Of a stretch of 64,000 bases of DNA, positions 40,393 through 51,379 are shown one piece after another. Origin of the DNA: an uncultured Pseudomonadales bacterium (GTDB taxonomy: Bacteria > Pseudomonadota > Gammaproteobacteria > Pseudomonadales > Cellvibrionaceae); contig CANLDL010000004.1 of the NCBI GenBank assembly GCA_947489425.1, positions 390,798 through 454,797 on the forward strand, read 5' to 3'. The position numbers were made by a program, and so were the translations under genes. The stretch's first letter is position 1, and each line of letters starts with the position of its first letter. The notes below the pieces were generated by a model. The model had not been told where the DNA came from. It worked only from the letters and a program-made list of their open reading frames with translations, and made no database searches.

Positions 40393-41490
40393 TTAGGCAT
40401 TACCTTTGAGGACAACTGCATCGCTATTGCTTGGTTTATCTTCTATTTGGCCAATAATCCATGCATTCTCGCCACAATCTTGTAGTGTTTTAAGCGCTGT
40501 TTGTGCGTTGTCTTGGCTAACGCAAATGACCATGCCAACACCGCAGTTAAAAGTACGGTACATTTCTGTCGAATCAATATTGCCTTTTTGCTGTAGCCAG
40601 GTAAATACTGCTGGCATATCCCAACTTTTAGTATCGATCACAGCGGCTGTATCTTCGGGTAATACGCGAGGAATATTCTCTAGTAAACCGCCACCAGTGA
40701 TATGCGAGATAGCATGAACGGGTAGAGTGTTAATCAGTTTGAGTACAGATTTAACGTAAATACGTGTGGGTTCTAACAAGGCTTCTGATAGTGTTCTGCC
40801 ATCTTCAGTACTGACTTTTTGGCTAAGGTCGGCATTGCTATGCTCGATAACCTTACGAATTAATGAGTAGCCATTGGAGTGTGGGCCGCTAGAACCCAGT
40901 GCAATTAGGGTATCGCCCGATAAAACTTTGCTACCATCAATAAGCTCGTCTTTTTCCGCCACACCTACGCAAAAGCCTGCAAGATCATAGTCTTCACCTT
41001 CGTACATCCCTGGCATTTCGGCAGTTTCACCACCGACTAAAGAGCAAGCCGAAAGCTCGCAGCCTTTACCAATACCTGTAACTACATCAGCGGCAACATC
41101 AATGTTAAGTTTGCCGGTGGCGTAGTAATCAAGAAAGAATAGTGGTTCTGCACCACAAACAATAAGGTCATTAACACACATGGCTACTAGGTCGATGCCA
41201 ATGCTATCGTGCTTGTTTGCATCCATTGCAAGACGTAGCTTAGTGCCTACGCCATCAGTGCCTGACACCAGTACAGGCTTTTTATAGCCCTCTGGTATTT
41301 CACATAAAGCGCCAAAGCCACCTAATCCTGCCATAACTTCTGGGCGACGTGTACGTTTTGCAACGCCTTTGATGCGCTCGATTAAGGCATTGCCTGCATC
41401 GATGTCGACACCAGCGTCTTTATAGCTGAGAGATACATCGTTAGTGGATGATGGGTTAGATGAAGAGGCTTTATCGGAGGAGTTGCTCAT
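40393..41490 (-). CDS. purM: Phosphoribosylformylglycinamidine cyclo-ligase
   Basis: AIR synthetase, fifth step of purine synthesis. The [13 protein letters not shown] nucleotide-binding region, [20 protein letters not shown] and [11 protein letters not shown] are signatures. I use the ATG at 41490 ([10 protein letters not shown]..., 365 residues); the frame extends 7 codons further to a TTG. It forms an operon with purN and is divergent from the DUF2066 gene. Confidence 0.96.
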   Translation of the reverse strand: MSNSSDKASSSNPSSTNDVSLSYKDAGVDIDAGNALIERIKGVAKRTRRPEVMAGLGGFGALCEIPEGYKKPVLVSGTDGVGTKLRLAMDANKHDSIGIDLVAMCVNDLIVCGAEPLFFLDYYATGKLNIDVAADVVTGIGKGCELSACSLVGGETAEMPGMYEGEDYDLAGFCVGVAEKDELIDGSKVLSGDTLIALGSSGPHSNGYSLIRKVIEHSNADLSQKVSTEDGRTLSEALLEPTRIYVKSVLKLINTLPVHAISHITGGGLLENIPRVLPEDTAAVIDTKSWDMPAVFTWLQQKGNIDSTEMYRTFNCGVGMVICVSQDNAQTALKTLQDCGENAWIIGQIEDKPSNSDAVVLKGNA

Positions 41491-41709
41491 AATGTGGTGC
41501 GATATTCCCAAAAATTTAAAAAGCGCTATTCTACCAGTTTGTTATTCACACAAGTAGGTTTATTAGGTGATCTTTATCATCTTTATCTTTTCAGGCTTAA
41601 CAGGCCTCTAACGAGGTGTTGTGAGTATGGATTTTTACTGTGTTTCTATGTCAAACTAAGGCAGATATTAATATGCTTACCAACTCATATATCAAAGAGA
41701 GAGTATTGG

Positions 41710-42891
41710 GTGTTTTCGAGATCATTTTTTGTTTCAGCAAGCTCTGTTAAGTCACAATTAGCTCATTTAAGACTCGCTAAACTGAGCCTATTAAGTAGTG
41801 TTTTCATTCTTGGATCAATGATATCGCTGTTTAGCTATGGGGCTAAAAGTGTTGATATATATAGTGTGCAAGAGTTAGTTGTAAACCAGTCTAATGAGGT
41901 GCGCAAAGAGGCAGCAGCTCGTGGTTTGAAAACTGTATTTGTTAGGCTCGCAGGTAGCAAAGAGGTATTACAAGCACCGGCGGTACGAGAGGCTATTGCT
42001 AAGGCTTCAATTTATCTCTCTGAGTTTGGCTATCAACAAACCAATCGGTCAATCACTATTGCCGGCGCTCCTAAGCCTGCAAGCCTCTTAGTGATGCGTT
42101 TTGCACAAGCGCCACTTGAAAAAGTCCTCAAAAATAATCGCTTGCCTATTTGGTTATCTAATCGCCCGGATATTTTAGTTTGGGGTGCATTTAATCGTGG
42201 CAAAAAATCCTATATGGGTGCTGATTCTACAATGGCTAGATCATTAAAAAGCGCAGCCTCTGAGCGCGGATTGCCTATCACTAACCCTGTACTCGATTTA
42301 AGTGATCGCTCTAGTTTATCGGCCTCTCGTCTATGGGCATTAGATGAAGACTCTATTCTCGATGCCTCCAAACGTTATGATACTAATGCCATTTTAGCCG
42401 GACGTTTTAGTAAAAGTGATGGTCAGTGGAATGGTAATATGCTCTTGTTACATTTAGGTAAAACCAATTACTTCTCGGCAAGCAATAAGAGCCAGCGTGC
42501 TGTTGCGCGCTCCATCATCGATCAGGTAACGGATCATTTAGCAAATATTTACGCAGTAGCACCTAATGGATTGGGTAATCCGCGTTCAGCTATATTACAG
42601 ATCAATAATGTTGAAGATTTTGATTATTATGCCTCGGTTATTGCTTATCTAGAGTCGCTGCCATTGGTTGACGGATTGAATGTGGTACGAGTACATGAAG
42701 GACGACTCGTTGTTAAAGCGAATTTAAATTCAAGTATTGAGCGCTTAATTAATACCGTTAAACTCGATAAAAAATTGCGCTTTGTTGAAACTCAAACCCC
42801 TACTATTAATTCGGGTAGTTTCAATTCAACGGCTGATCCTTTAGTTAAATCTTCGGTTGATGTGATTCATGAATTTGTGTGGCAAGAATAA
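41710..42891 (+). CDS. DUF2066 domain-containing exported protein
   Basis: Protein of about 393 residues from the GTG at 41710, which has AGAGAG upstream; the frame is open back to 41494 but that extension is Cys/Leu-rich and unlikely to be translated. A hydrophobic segment near residues 22-40 is followed by VDIYSVQELVVNQSNEVR, the start of the DUF2066 domain, well known just upstream of hda in pseudomonad-type genomes. It ends 5 bp before the hda start. Function unknown. Confidence 0.8.
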   Translation: MFSRSFFVSASSVKSQLAHLRLAKLSLLSSVFILGSMISLFSYGAKSVDIYSVQELVVNQSNEVRKEAAARGLKTVFVRLAGSKEVLQAPAVREAIAKASIYLSEFGYQQTNRSITIAGAPKPASLLVMRFAQAPLEKVLKNNRLPIWLSNRPDILVWGAFNRGKKSYMGADSTMARSLKSAASERGLPITNPVLDLSDRSSLSASRLWALDEDSILDASKRYDTNAILAGRFSKSDGQWNGNMLLLHLGKTNYFSASNKSQRAVARSIIDQVTDHLANIYAVAPNGLGNPRSAILQINNVEDFDYYASVIAYLESLPLVDGLNVVRVHEGRLVVKANLNSSIERLINTVKLDKKLRFVETQTPTINSGSFNSTADPLVKSSVDVIHEFVWQE

Positions 42892-42896
42892 CGCCT

Positions 42897-43592
42897 GTGC
42901 TTAAACAAATTCCATTAGCGATTTCTCTTGAGAGCTCGGCTGTTTTTGATAATTTTTTTGTATCTGAGAGCAATCAAGCGTTAATAGCCGATTTAAAAAA
43001 CTTCGGTACCAATATCTCACCAGATAATTTCATTTATCTGTGGGGAGAGCAGCAGAGCGGCTTGAGCTATTTGTTGAGCGCTATTCAAAATAATCTTTCC
43101 CAACTCCCAATGCAGTATCTTCCTTTAAAGGATTTAGCGGCTTATCCGCCTGCGATGATTTTAGAGGGCGTTGACGAACGGCAACTTGTTTGTATCGATG
43201 ATATTGACGCTATTTGTGGTAGCACTGAATGGGAGGAGGCTTTATTTCATTTATTTAATCGTCTGCGCGATCGAGGTAGCTACTTAATCATTACCAGCCA
43301 CACTGCACCGAGAGAGTTATCTCTCGATTTACAAGATTTATATTCGCGTCTACAGTGGGGTATTACTCATCATTTAAAACCACTTAGCGAAACAGATAAA
43401 TATGCGGCAATAAAAATGCGTGCAATGCAATTAGGGTTAGAGTTACCCGATGATGTGGCTAATTTTTTACTAAAACGCGTTAAGCGCTCTTCTAGCGAAT
43501 TATTTTCGATGATGACAACATTGGATACTGCGTCTTTGGCTAATCAGCGTAAGTTAAGTATCCCTTTTGTCAAACAAGTACTGTCACTTTAA
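42897..43592 (+). CDS. hda: DnaA regulatory inactivator Hda
   Basis: AAA+ protein that, with the sliding clamp, stimulates ATP hydrolysis by DnaA to stop re-initiation. I use the GTG at 42897 (LKQIPLAISLESSAVFDNFF..., 231 residues), where the clamp-binding QxPL-like motif (QIPLAI) sits at the N-terminus; an upstream GTG at 42879 is possible. The Walker A is degenerate (WGEQQSGLSYLL, no Lys), as is usual for Hda, and the Walker B is VCIDDIDAI. Confidence 0.92.
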   Translation: MLKQIPLAISLESSAVFDNFFVSESNQALIADLKNFGTNISPDNFIYLWGEQQSGLSYLLSAIQNNLSQLPMQYLPLKDLAAYPPAMILEGVDERQLVCIDDIDAICGSTEWEEALFHLFNRLRDRGSYLIITSHTAPRELSLDLQDLYSRLQWGITHHLKPLSETDKYAAIKMRAMQLGLELPDDVANFLLKRVKRSSSELFSMMTTLDTASLANQRKLSIPFVKQVLSL

Positions 43593-43602
43593 GGTTTAAA
43601 TC

Positions 43603-43965
43603 TTAAGGCTTAATAGTCAAACGCTGTAACCAACGGCTGGCAAACATCCCTGCTATAAATACAGTAATGGTTGCAACGAGTCCAAACCAGTCATGAAAGT
43701 CTCGGGTGGGTGAATAAACCTGCACAACATAACTAATAAAATAAGCGAGCATTAAAAAGCACAGCCAGCTATAGCTACGATAATATTTAGCGAGTAGCCC
43801 TGGCAAAATTGCTATTAAGGGAAGCGTTTGTAGTAGCCATATTCCCCAAAAGCTTGGCGATGATACCCAAGCATCTAGAGCGATCACGCCTAGCAGGATA
43901 ATGTAGCCCATAAAGGTCAGCCACAGAGCGTGGTTAATTTTTTTATCTTTTGTCATTAATGCCAT
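43603..43965 (-). CDS. DUF2069 family inner-membrane protein
   Basis: Membrane protein of 120 residues with about four hydrophobic helices (LTFMGYIILLGVIALDAW, IWLLQTLPLIAILPGLLA, FLMLAYFISYVVQVY and the final VFIAGMFAS). The DUF2069 family is typically located between hda and wrbA. Function unknown. A second Met at residue 4 (MTKDKK) could be the true start. Confidence 0.82.
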   Translation of the reverse strand: MALMTKDKKINHALWLTFMGYIILLGVIALDAWVSSPSFWGIWLLQTLPLIAILPGLLAKYYRSYSWLCFLMLAYFISYVVQVYSPTRDFHDWFGLVATITVFIAGMFASRWLQRLTIKP

Positions 43966-43989
43966 AGTTTGCGTATCTTAAAATTTATC

Positions 43990-45008
<1,019 letters not shown>

Positions 45009-45322
45009 AGGTCTATTCTCGGACTTTCAATGTTTTCAAATACTTAATAGTTTACGTGTTAGCTAATAGTTTGTCTTGTTTGTATTTTAATAAGCCCTAC
45101 GCCACCTGCTAAGCGCTAAAAGCCTATCTACCCTTATAAACTGGCCGTTATGGTTGTTCAAGCAAGATTGTGCCTAAAAATTAGGCACAATAATTTGTGC
45201 TTTAAAGCTGGCGATTGAAAAAAATTGTCTATACTTAATAGTGAGGTTGGTGCTAGTTGTTGTGCTGCATAGCTCTTCTAAAAGCCCGCCATCTTTATTT
45301 AATCAATAATGAAAGCATTGTT
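45009..45322. promoter_or_regulatory. arsC / receiver divergent region with hairpin
   Basis: The 314-bp gap holds divergent promoters. A perfect 11-bp inverted repeat, ATTGTGCCTAA (45167-45177) and TTAGGCACAAT (45181-45191) with a 3-nt loop, could be an operator or a transcript hairpin; no T-run follows. TATACT at 45230-45235 is a possible -10 box for the receiver gene. Confidence 0.4.
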
Positions 45323-45694
45323 ATGGGAATACCTCTATTAATTTGTGATGACTCTAATATGGCCCGTAAGCAGGTGGCGCGCTCGCTACCGACGGACTGG
45401 GATGTTGATATAACCTTCGCGACTAACGGTGTTGAAGGCTTGCAAGCTATTAAGGAAGGCAAAGGTGAAATAACATTTTTAGACCTTACTATGCCCGAAA
45501 TGGATGGCTATGGTGTGTTAGAGCATGTTTTTTCTGAAGGCTTAAATGCAATGGTGATTGTTATCTCAGGCGATATACAACCAGAGGCTCACGAACGTGT
45601 TAAGAAAATGGGTGCGCTTGAATTTATTAAAAAACCGATTAATAAAGAGAAGTTAGCTGATGTTTTGAATGCTTACGGCTTGCATCAGAGCTGA
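45323..45694 (+). CDS. Stand-alone CheY-like response regulator receiver
   Basis: Single receiver domain of 123 residues from the ATG at 45323. The acidic pair is D9-D10, the phosphoacceptor is D54 in ITFLDLTMPEMDG, the Thr/Ser switch is in VIVISGD, and the Lys is in FIKKPI. There is no output domain. It is followed 83 bp later by a CheC-like gene, suggesting a receiver plus its phosphatase. No kinase is adjacent. Confidence 0.93.
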   Translation: MGIPLLICDDSNMARKQVARSLPTDWDVDITFATNGVEGLQAIKEGKGEITFLDLTMPEMDGYGVLEHVFSEGLNAMVIVISGDIQPEAHERVKKMGALEFIKKPINKEKLADVLNAYGLHQS

Positions 45695-45777
45695 TCGGAT
45701 CAGCTCAGCTCAACTGGTTTCATCTCCTTAGTTTAATGATGTCATTCTTGCAAAAAAGATAATCAAAGGTCTTTACT

Positions 45778-46386
45778 ATGAGCGTTAGCTTACCACTCAA
45801 TGAAGAGCAACGAGATTGCCTTCAGGAACTCACTAATGTGGCTATGGGCGCTGCGGCTGAGTCGTTGGCCGAACTTACCCAGAGTTTTGTAGAATTACCT
45901 ATCCCCGTTATTCGCTGTGTTGCAAGCAGCGATCTTGTCTCTTCCTTTGATGAAATAGCCGATAACTTGCCTGCCTGTGTTATTAGCCAAAATTGCTCTG
46001 TGGGTGATGTTTTTTTCCGTGGGCTAATGATTGTAGGTGACGAAAGTATTAACAACTTAGCAAATACGACTAAACGGACTTTATCCTCAGAGGGTGAGCA
46101 TCAACAACTACTTAGTGAGTTGTTTGATACAGTCACTAAGACATGTTTTGAACAGTTAGGTGATATGTTTGAAATAGACGTTGAGCGACAAGCAGCAGTC
46201 GTACAGGCTTGTCATATATTGCCTGAACTATTTGATATGAATCTTATAGTTAAAACACCTACAACAATTGCCGTTGAGATCAATTATAAAACGGAGTCTA
46301 ATGACTTTGATTGTCATTTGTTGTTGTTATTTCCCGATAATATCTTTAAAAAGCTGGCAGACCAACTCGATATTTTATTGCATTAA
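45778..46386 (+). CDS. CheC-like phosphatase domain protein
   Basis: Protein of 202 residues. Residues 17-40 (ELTNVAMGAAAESLAELTQ region) match the first CheC active-site helix, with the E-x2-N pair as E17 and N20. The second helix has E114 and D117 instead of E-x2-N (LLSELFDTV), so only one canonical dephosphorylation centre is visible. It probably acts on the receiver encoded just upstream; this is an inference from adjacency and family. Confidence 0.8.
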   Translation: MSVSLPLNEEQRDCLQELTNVAMGAAAESLAELTQSFVELPIPVIRCVASSDLVSSFDEIADNLPACVISQNCSVGDVFFRGLMIVGDESINNLANTTKRTLSSEGEHQQLLSELFDTVTKTCFEQLGDMFEIDVERQAAVVQACHILPELFDMNLIVKTPTTIAVEINYKTESNDFDCHLLLLFPDNIFKKLADQLDILLH

Positions 46387-46545
46387 TACTTGTCATATTC
46401 TTGATGTATTCCTATCTTTTACGCGCACTCCACGATTTATTGTAAATTACCGTTTTTGAATAATTTGTTATGCCTCGTTACCCAATACGCGTTATGATTC
46501 TGGCTATATATAAGCTTTTAATAATTAATTGAACGGATAAGTTTA

Positions 46546-47808
46546 ATGAGCCGCTTTGCAAAACGTTTTACGGGGTTCTCGGGTACAGCTTCACTAATGG
46601 AAGATTTGGGTGATGCCCTAAATAAAAACCCAGAACTACTTTTTATGGGGGGTGGTAACCCTGCACAAATAGAGGCGGCAGAACAATGTTTTGCAAAGCA
46701 TTTACAGCTTATTGCCAATGATGGGCAAGCTCTACACAAATTAGTGGGTGAGTATCAACCTCCGCAGGGTGACCCTATATTTTTAAATTTGCTTGCCGAG
46801 TTTTTAAATACGCAATATGGCTGGCCCGTAACAGCAGAAAATATCGCCATTAGTAATGGTGGTCAATCGGCGTTTTTTAGCCTATTTAATATGTTGGCGG
46901 GTGACGATGATAGTGATAATCATAAAAAGATATTACTGCCCATGGTACCAGACTACCTAGGCTATGCCGATACAGGCTTAAATGCCAATATGTTTAAAGC
47001 CTACGCGCCCAAAATTAACCAGCTCGATGATACATTTTTTAAATACACGATAGATTTTGATGCACTAGAAGTAGATAAAAATATAGCGGCGGTTTGTTTA
47101 TCTCGTCCTACTAACCCTTCTGGTAATATTGTTACTGATGAAGAAATTATCGTCTTAAAAAAGCGTTGCGCAGAGTATGGTATTCCGTTAATTCTCGACC
47201 TTGCCTACGGTAAACCCTTTCCCGATGTGACTTTTGTTAATCACAATTTACTGTGGGATGAAAACACAATTTTAATTTTTAGCCTATCAAAGCTAGGCTT
47301 GCCAGGTGTAAGAACCGGCATCGTTGTTGCCGAAAAAGACACAATAAAACGCTTTTCGCGTGCTACAGCAAGCTTGTCATTAGCGCCGAGTAATTTAGGG
47401 CCTGCGCTAGCCAAATCATTGATTCGTTCGGGCGATTTATTGCCATTAATGGAGCAAACTATTAAGCCTTTTTACGAATCGCAGCTACAGCAAACCTTGG
47501 ATTACTTGTTAGAGAAAATATCTAGCTTAAATTTAAAAAGTGCACCACTTAAAATTCATAAACCTGAAGGCGCCTTCTTTTTGTGGTTATGGTTTCAAGA
47601 TTTACCCATTACAAGTCAGGTATTGTACGAGCGCTTAAAAGAAAAGGGGTTGCTAGTGTTATCGGGCCATCACTTTTTTCAGCCGCTGTATAACTCAGAG
47701 TGGGCGCATCAACATCAGTGCTTGCGTGTAAATTTTTGTCAGCCTATGGATAAAATAAAGCAAGGTATTGATTTGTTGCTTGAAGAAACAGCAGAGCTTT
47801 ATCAATAG
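46546..47808 (+). CDS. avtA: Valine-pyruvate aminotransferase
   Basis: PLP fold-type I aminotransferase (alanine + 2-ketoisovalerate to pyruvate + valine). It has 420 residues. LLFMGGGNPAQI near the N-terminus, SRPTNPSGNIVTDEE and the PLP-Lys motif FSLSKLGLPGVRTG match E. coli AvtA closely along the whole length. It appears monocistronic. Confidence 0.92.
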   Translation: MSRFAKRFTGFSGTASLMEDLGDALNKNPELLFMGGGNPAQIEAAEQCFAKHLQLIANDGQALHKLVGEYQPPQGDPIFLNLLAEFLNTQYGWPVTAENIAISNGGQSAFFSLFNMLAGDDDSDNHKKILLPMVPDYLGYADTGLNANMFKAYAPKINQLDDTFFKYTIDFDALEVDKNIAAVCLSRPTNPSGNIVTDEEIIVLKKRCAEYGIPLILDLAYGKPFPDVTFVNHNLLWDENTILIFSLSKLGLPGVRTGIVVAEKDTIKRFSRATASLSLAPSNLGPALAKSLIRSGDLLPLMEQTIKPFYESQLQQTLDYLLEKISSLNLKSAPLKIHKPEGAFFLWLWFQDLPITSQVLYERLKEKGLLVLSGHHFFQPLYNSEWAHQHQCLRVNFCQPMDKIKQGIDLLLEETAELYQ

Positions 47809-47877
47809 AGTTTTTTGTTAGGCTTGTAAGCGAAGCTAAATAAGATGAGACGTTAATTAAAAATACAGGACATGTAT

Positions 47878-48480
47878 TTATTTCCAGCGATCAAACCATG
47901 CAGTCATGACTTTACGTGAATATTTAGTGGTGCCGTAGCTGCCATTATAGCGAGCCAATGCATTGGCAATATTCCCTTTCTCACGATCGAGGTAGTGTTT
48001 AAGAATAGTGCAGCCGTAACGTAAGTTGGTATCGAGATTAATTAAATTGTCCTCAACCCGGCCTATCTCTTTTTTCCAAAAAGGCATAATTTGCATCATG
48101 CCTTGTGCGCCCACAACCGAGACGGCATAAGGGTTAAAGGCGCTTTCTATTTGAATCACTGCGAGTACCAGTTCTGGCTCAAGGCCTGCTCTGGTTGCTT
48201 CCCTATGTACCCCACGTAAAATAGTTAGTCGCTCTTTTGGGTCTTTAATATAGCGCTTTAATTTATGGCTCATAGCCGTTAGCCATACCTCTGCATCAAA
48301 GCGGTCTTCAAAGCTATCGGCCGACGAAATAGCCTTAATCAATTCTGCTCTAAGTTCATCATCAACGGCTTGGCGCTGGCTACCCGTGTTGGCAAATACT
48401 GTTTGAGGAAGTGCACTTGTTATAAGTAGTAAACTGATAGATATAGCGATAGAGGCATACCATGCAGATATAGTTTGCAT
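47878..48480 (-). CDS. Lytic transglycosylase (SLT domain)
   Basis: Murein-cleaving enzyme. I start at the ATG at 48480, which has AAGGA at good spacing and gives a signal peptide (MQTISAWYASIAISISLLL) and 200 residues; the frame extends 22 codons upstream. The SLT motif IQIESAFNPYAVSVVGAQG has the catalytic Glu, with MMQIMPFWKKEIG and ALARYNGSYGTTKYS following. It acts on peptidoglycan in the periplasm. Confidence 0.9.
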   Translation of the reverse strand: MQTISAWYASIAISISLLLITSALPQTVFANTGSQRQAVDDELRAELIKAISSADSFEDRFDAEVWLTAMSHKLKRYIKDPKERLTILRGVHREATRAGLEPELVLAVIQIESAFNPYAVSVVGAQGMMQIMPFWKKEIGRVEDNLINLDTNLRYGCTILKHYLDREKGNIANALARYNGSYGTTKYSRKVMTAWFDRWK

Positions 48481-48580
48481 GGTATGTTTTATCCTTAAAG
48501 CAACTAAACGTCCCTGTGTTATTGTCTCGTTTATACTACTGCTCATTTTTATTATTGTTTACTTATTTTTAGGGGTAACT

Positions 48581-50311
48581 CTATATGTTATCCAAAAACT
48601 CCATTAATGAATCCGTCTCAATATCTTGGCTGTTTTCGTCACGGCGCCCTTTGTATTCTAGGGTGCCTTTTTCTAAACCACGATCACCGACAACCACGCG
48701 GTGTGGTATGCCCATTAACTCTGTATCGGCAAGCATAACACCTAAACGTGCTTTGGGCGTATCCATATAAAGTACGTCATAACCTTTTGCGCTAAGCTCT
48801 TCATACAAAGCCGCACACTTTGTACGTACAGCCTCGGACTTATGTGCATTGATAGGTATAAGCGCAATATCAAAAGGTGCGATAGAAGCAGGCCAAATAA
48901 TGCCGTTATCATCGTGATTTTGCTCGATAGTTGCAGCAACAATACGCGTCACACCAATACCATAACATCCCATAGACATTATTTTACTTTTTCCGTTCTC
49001 ATCGAGTACGTTAGCATTGAGTGCTTTACTGTACTTATCGCCGAGCTGAAAAATGTGCCCGACTTCAATACCACGCTTAATCTCTATAGTACCTCTACCG
49101 CAGGGGCTTGGGTCACCGACCTCAACGTTACGAATATCAGCAATGTTTTCAGAGCTGCTTATGGCAGCGTCAATATCACGCTCCCAATTAATACCCACAT
49201 AATGCACATCTTCTTTGTTAGCACCGCAGACAAAATCACTTAATAATGCAGCTGCGCGATCAACCACTACTTTTATTGATAAACCCTTTGGCCCTAGTGA
49301 ACCTACTTTACAACCAATCTCGGCCTCTATTCTCTCTTCTGGTGCAAAGGTCAGTGGGGTTGCAATACCGGGTAGCTTCTCTGCTTTAATTTCATTTAGA
49401 GTATGGTCGCCACGTAATATCAAGGCAACTAATGGTTGCTCGCCTTCTTCGTTAGCTTCGCCCAATACAATCAAGGTTTTGACTGATTGTTCGGGTGCGC
49501 TATTTAAAAACTGAGAGACGGCCTCGATAGTGTGCTGGCCAGGTGTTGCAACTTCTTGTAAATCTGCCGCAGGTTCTGGGCGGCTACCCTCGCTTATTGC
49601 CTCGGCCATTTCTATATTGGCGGCGTAATCACTGGCGCTACTAAAGGCAATATCATCTTCGCCGCTATCGGCTAGTACATGAAACTCATGAGAGGCCGAG
49701 CCACCTATCGAGCCGTTATCGGCAAGTACAGGGCGATAATCAAAACCGATGCGATCAAAGATAGCGCAGTAAGCTTTGTGAGTGTCATCGTAAGTTGCTT
49801 GCAATGATTCCTGGTCAACGTGAAAGGAGTAGGCGTCTTTCATAATAAATTCACGCGAGCGCATAACACCAAAGCGTGGGCGTATTTCGTCGCGAAACTT
49901 TGTCTGAATTTGATAAAAATTAGCAGGTAGCTGCTTATAGCTGCTTATCTCATTGCGCACCAAATCAGTGATTACTTCCTCATGAGTTGGCCCTAGGCAA
50001 AAATCACGGCCGTGTCTGTCAGCTATACGTAATAACTCTGGACCATACTCTTGCCAGCGCCCCGATTCTTGCCAAAGCTCTGAGGGTTGTACGACTGGCA
50101 TTAATAATTCTTGTGAGCCTATATTATTCATTTCTTCGCGCACAATATTCTCAACTTTGCGTAATACACGTAAGCCTAGAGGTAACCAAGTGTAAAGGCC
50201 AGATGCTAATTTGCGGATAAGGCCGGCACGTAACATAAGTTGATGGCTGATAACTTCTGCATCGGCGGGGGTTTCTTTAAGGGTGGCGATTAAAAAACGG
50301 CTAGCGCGCAT
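48581..50311 (-). CDS. proS: Prolyl-tRNA synthetase
   Basis: Class II synthetase of 576 residues, the bacterial type with the INS editing domain (about 220-400) between motifs 2 and 3. [18 protein letters not shown] and [20 protein letters not shown] (motif 2) and [14 protein letters not shown] (motif 3) are present, followed by the anticodon-binding domain. Confidence 0.97.
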   Translation of the reverse strand: MRASRFLIATLKETPADAEVISHQLMLRAGLIRKLASGLYTWLPLGLRVLRKVENIVREEMNNIGSQELLMPVVQPSELWQESGRWQEYGPELLRIADRHGRDFCLGPTHEEVITDLVRNEISSYKQLPANFYQIQTKFRDEIRPRFGVMRSREFIMKDAYSFHVDQESLQATYDDTHKAYCAIFDRIGFDYRPVLADNGSIGGSASHEFHVLADSGEDDIAFSSASDYAANIEMAEAISEGSRPEPAADLQEVATPGQHTIEAVSQFLNSAPEQSVKTLIVLGEANEEGEQPLVALILRGDHTLNEIKAEKLPGIATPLTFAPEERIEAEIGCKVGSLGPKGLSIKVVVDRAAALLSDFVCGANKEDVHYVGINWERDIDAAISSSENIADIRNVEVGDPSPCGRGTIEIKRGIEVGHIFQLGDKYSKALNANVLDENGKSKIMSMGCYGIGVTRIVAATIEQNHDDNGIIWPASIAPFDIALIPINAHKSEAVRTKCAALYEELSAKGYDVLYMDTPKARLGVMLADTELMGIPHRVVVGDRGLEKGTLEYKGRRDENSQDIETDSLMEFLDNI

Positions 50312-50446
50312 TGAATAGTATTCCTAACAAGAATGATAAATTTATTATTGAAGATGTGTATTTTCATCAAATTAGCACGAAAATGCCACTAAAGAATGTA
50401 ATTTAGTAGGTTAGAATAATGGTTTACAGCCAGTATCGAGCAAGTT

Positions 50447-50884
50447 ATGTCAGATCAGTCATTTTTATTGCATCCACAACTAGAAACCGATACCCATATT
50501 GTTGGGTATTTTCCATTATCGTTGGTGCTATTGTGCAAAGATGCCAACTACCCTTGGTGTATATTAGTGCCAAGGCACGTTGATATTCGAGAGATTCACC
50601 ACCTAAATCCTGCCGATAGGCAAGTGTTATTGGCAGAATCCTGCGTACTTGCCGAGAGTATGGAGGGCCTATTTAAGCCCATAAAAATGAACGTAGCCGC
50701 CCTTGGTAATATGGTGCCACAGCTACATATTCACCATATAGCAAGATTCGAGAATGATGCCGCATGGCCAGCACCTATTTGGGGTAAAGAAGCTGCAAAG
50801 GAATACGATAGCGAAGTACTGGAGTCGCGCCTACAAGATTTAAGGGAATTGCTTACAAATAGCGATATAGCATTTAAATCATAG
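50447..50884 (+). CDS. HIT domain protein
   Basis: Histidine-triad nucleotide hydrolase/transferase of 145 residues. The triad is LHIHHIAR near residue 94, preceded by NVAALGNMVPQ. The N-terminal segment (FLLHPQLETDTHIVG) resembles pseudomonad HIT proteins. The substrate is unknown. It is the last recognisable core gene before the cassette array. Confidence 0.9.
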   Translation: MSDQSFLLHPQLETDTHIVGYFPLSLVLLCKDANYPWCILVPRHVDIREIHHLNPADRQVLLAESCVLAESMEGLFKPIKMNVAALGNMVPQLHIHHIARFENDAAWPAPIWGKEAAKEYDSEVLESRLQDLRELLTNSDIAFKS

Positions 50885-51192
50885 CTTTAATCGAGTGCAA
50901 AGATTGGGGGTAGAGATTTTCCCAAGATCAGTAGACCACTTCTCTTGATCAGTTTATGATGGCCTAAGCCCTTGATATATAAAGGGTAGATAATATGATC
51001 AAGGGAAAACAGTTGTGTCATATATTCTCTCTAATCTCTTGATCATAAAATACATAAGTAGATAGCTTCTATCTAACCAATTGTTTTTATTAGAAAAAGG
51101 CCTAAACCCAAACTGTTATTTATTTTGATCAAGAGAATGGTGATAAGTGGAAAGGGTCTATTGAATAAACTGTTAGGCAACAAGGATAATCT
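50885..51192. promoter_or_regulatory. attI-like left boundary: four TGATCAAG-type repeats and a GTTAGGC core
   Basis: A 308-bp non-coding gap. Four copies of one 10-11 bp motif lie in it in alternating direction: TCTCTTGATCA at 50941-50951 and 51035-51045, TGATCAAGGG at 50996-51005 and TGATCAAGAGA at 51126-51136. GTTAGGC at 51171-51177 fits the integron core GTTRRRY and lies 15 bp before the first cassette gene, which is where attI or a previous attC should end. No integrase gene is adjacent. Confidence 0.5.
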
Positions 51193-51379
51193 ATGGATAA
51201 ATGGGAGGAATTCTATAGCCCTTACTTCGAATCAGTTGAAGAGTTAAAACACTTTGTATCTTCTTGCGAAAATCTTACGCTTGAAAATAATAATCATCGT
51301 GCAAAGATTATGATGCATCAAGGTCAACGTTTAATCTCATTAGCTGATAACTCTGAATGTATGGATATAGAAAGAGATC
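51193..51379 (+). pseudogene. 5' part of the first cassette gene (HEPN-like), split by the composite element
   Basis: AAGGATA precedes the ATG. The 62 native codons (MDKWEEFYSPYFESVEELKH... to MDIERD) are cut at 51380 by an IS5-family element; the frame then reads 7 codons of IS sequence to a stop. Joined at the shared AGATC (51375-51379 = 56457-56461), the frame continues directly into the ORF at 56458 (ERD-PLKLLFLLIAVEA). The rebuilt protein is about 193 residues if the T-tract shift at 56559 is corrected. Confidence 0.8.
51375..51379 (+). repeat. Left AGATC target-site duplication of the composite element
   Basis: AGATC immediately left of the IS5-family end; the matching copy is at 56457-56461. 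Neither element alone has matching flanks. Confidence 0.7.

Noticed and set aside
41494..41709. 72-codon N-terminal extension of the DUF2066 gene
   Set aside because: It crosses the divergent purM promoter region and is not like an exported-protein N-terminus; the GTG at 41710 has a better ribosome-binding site.
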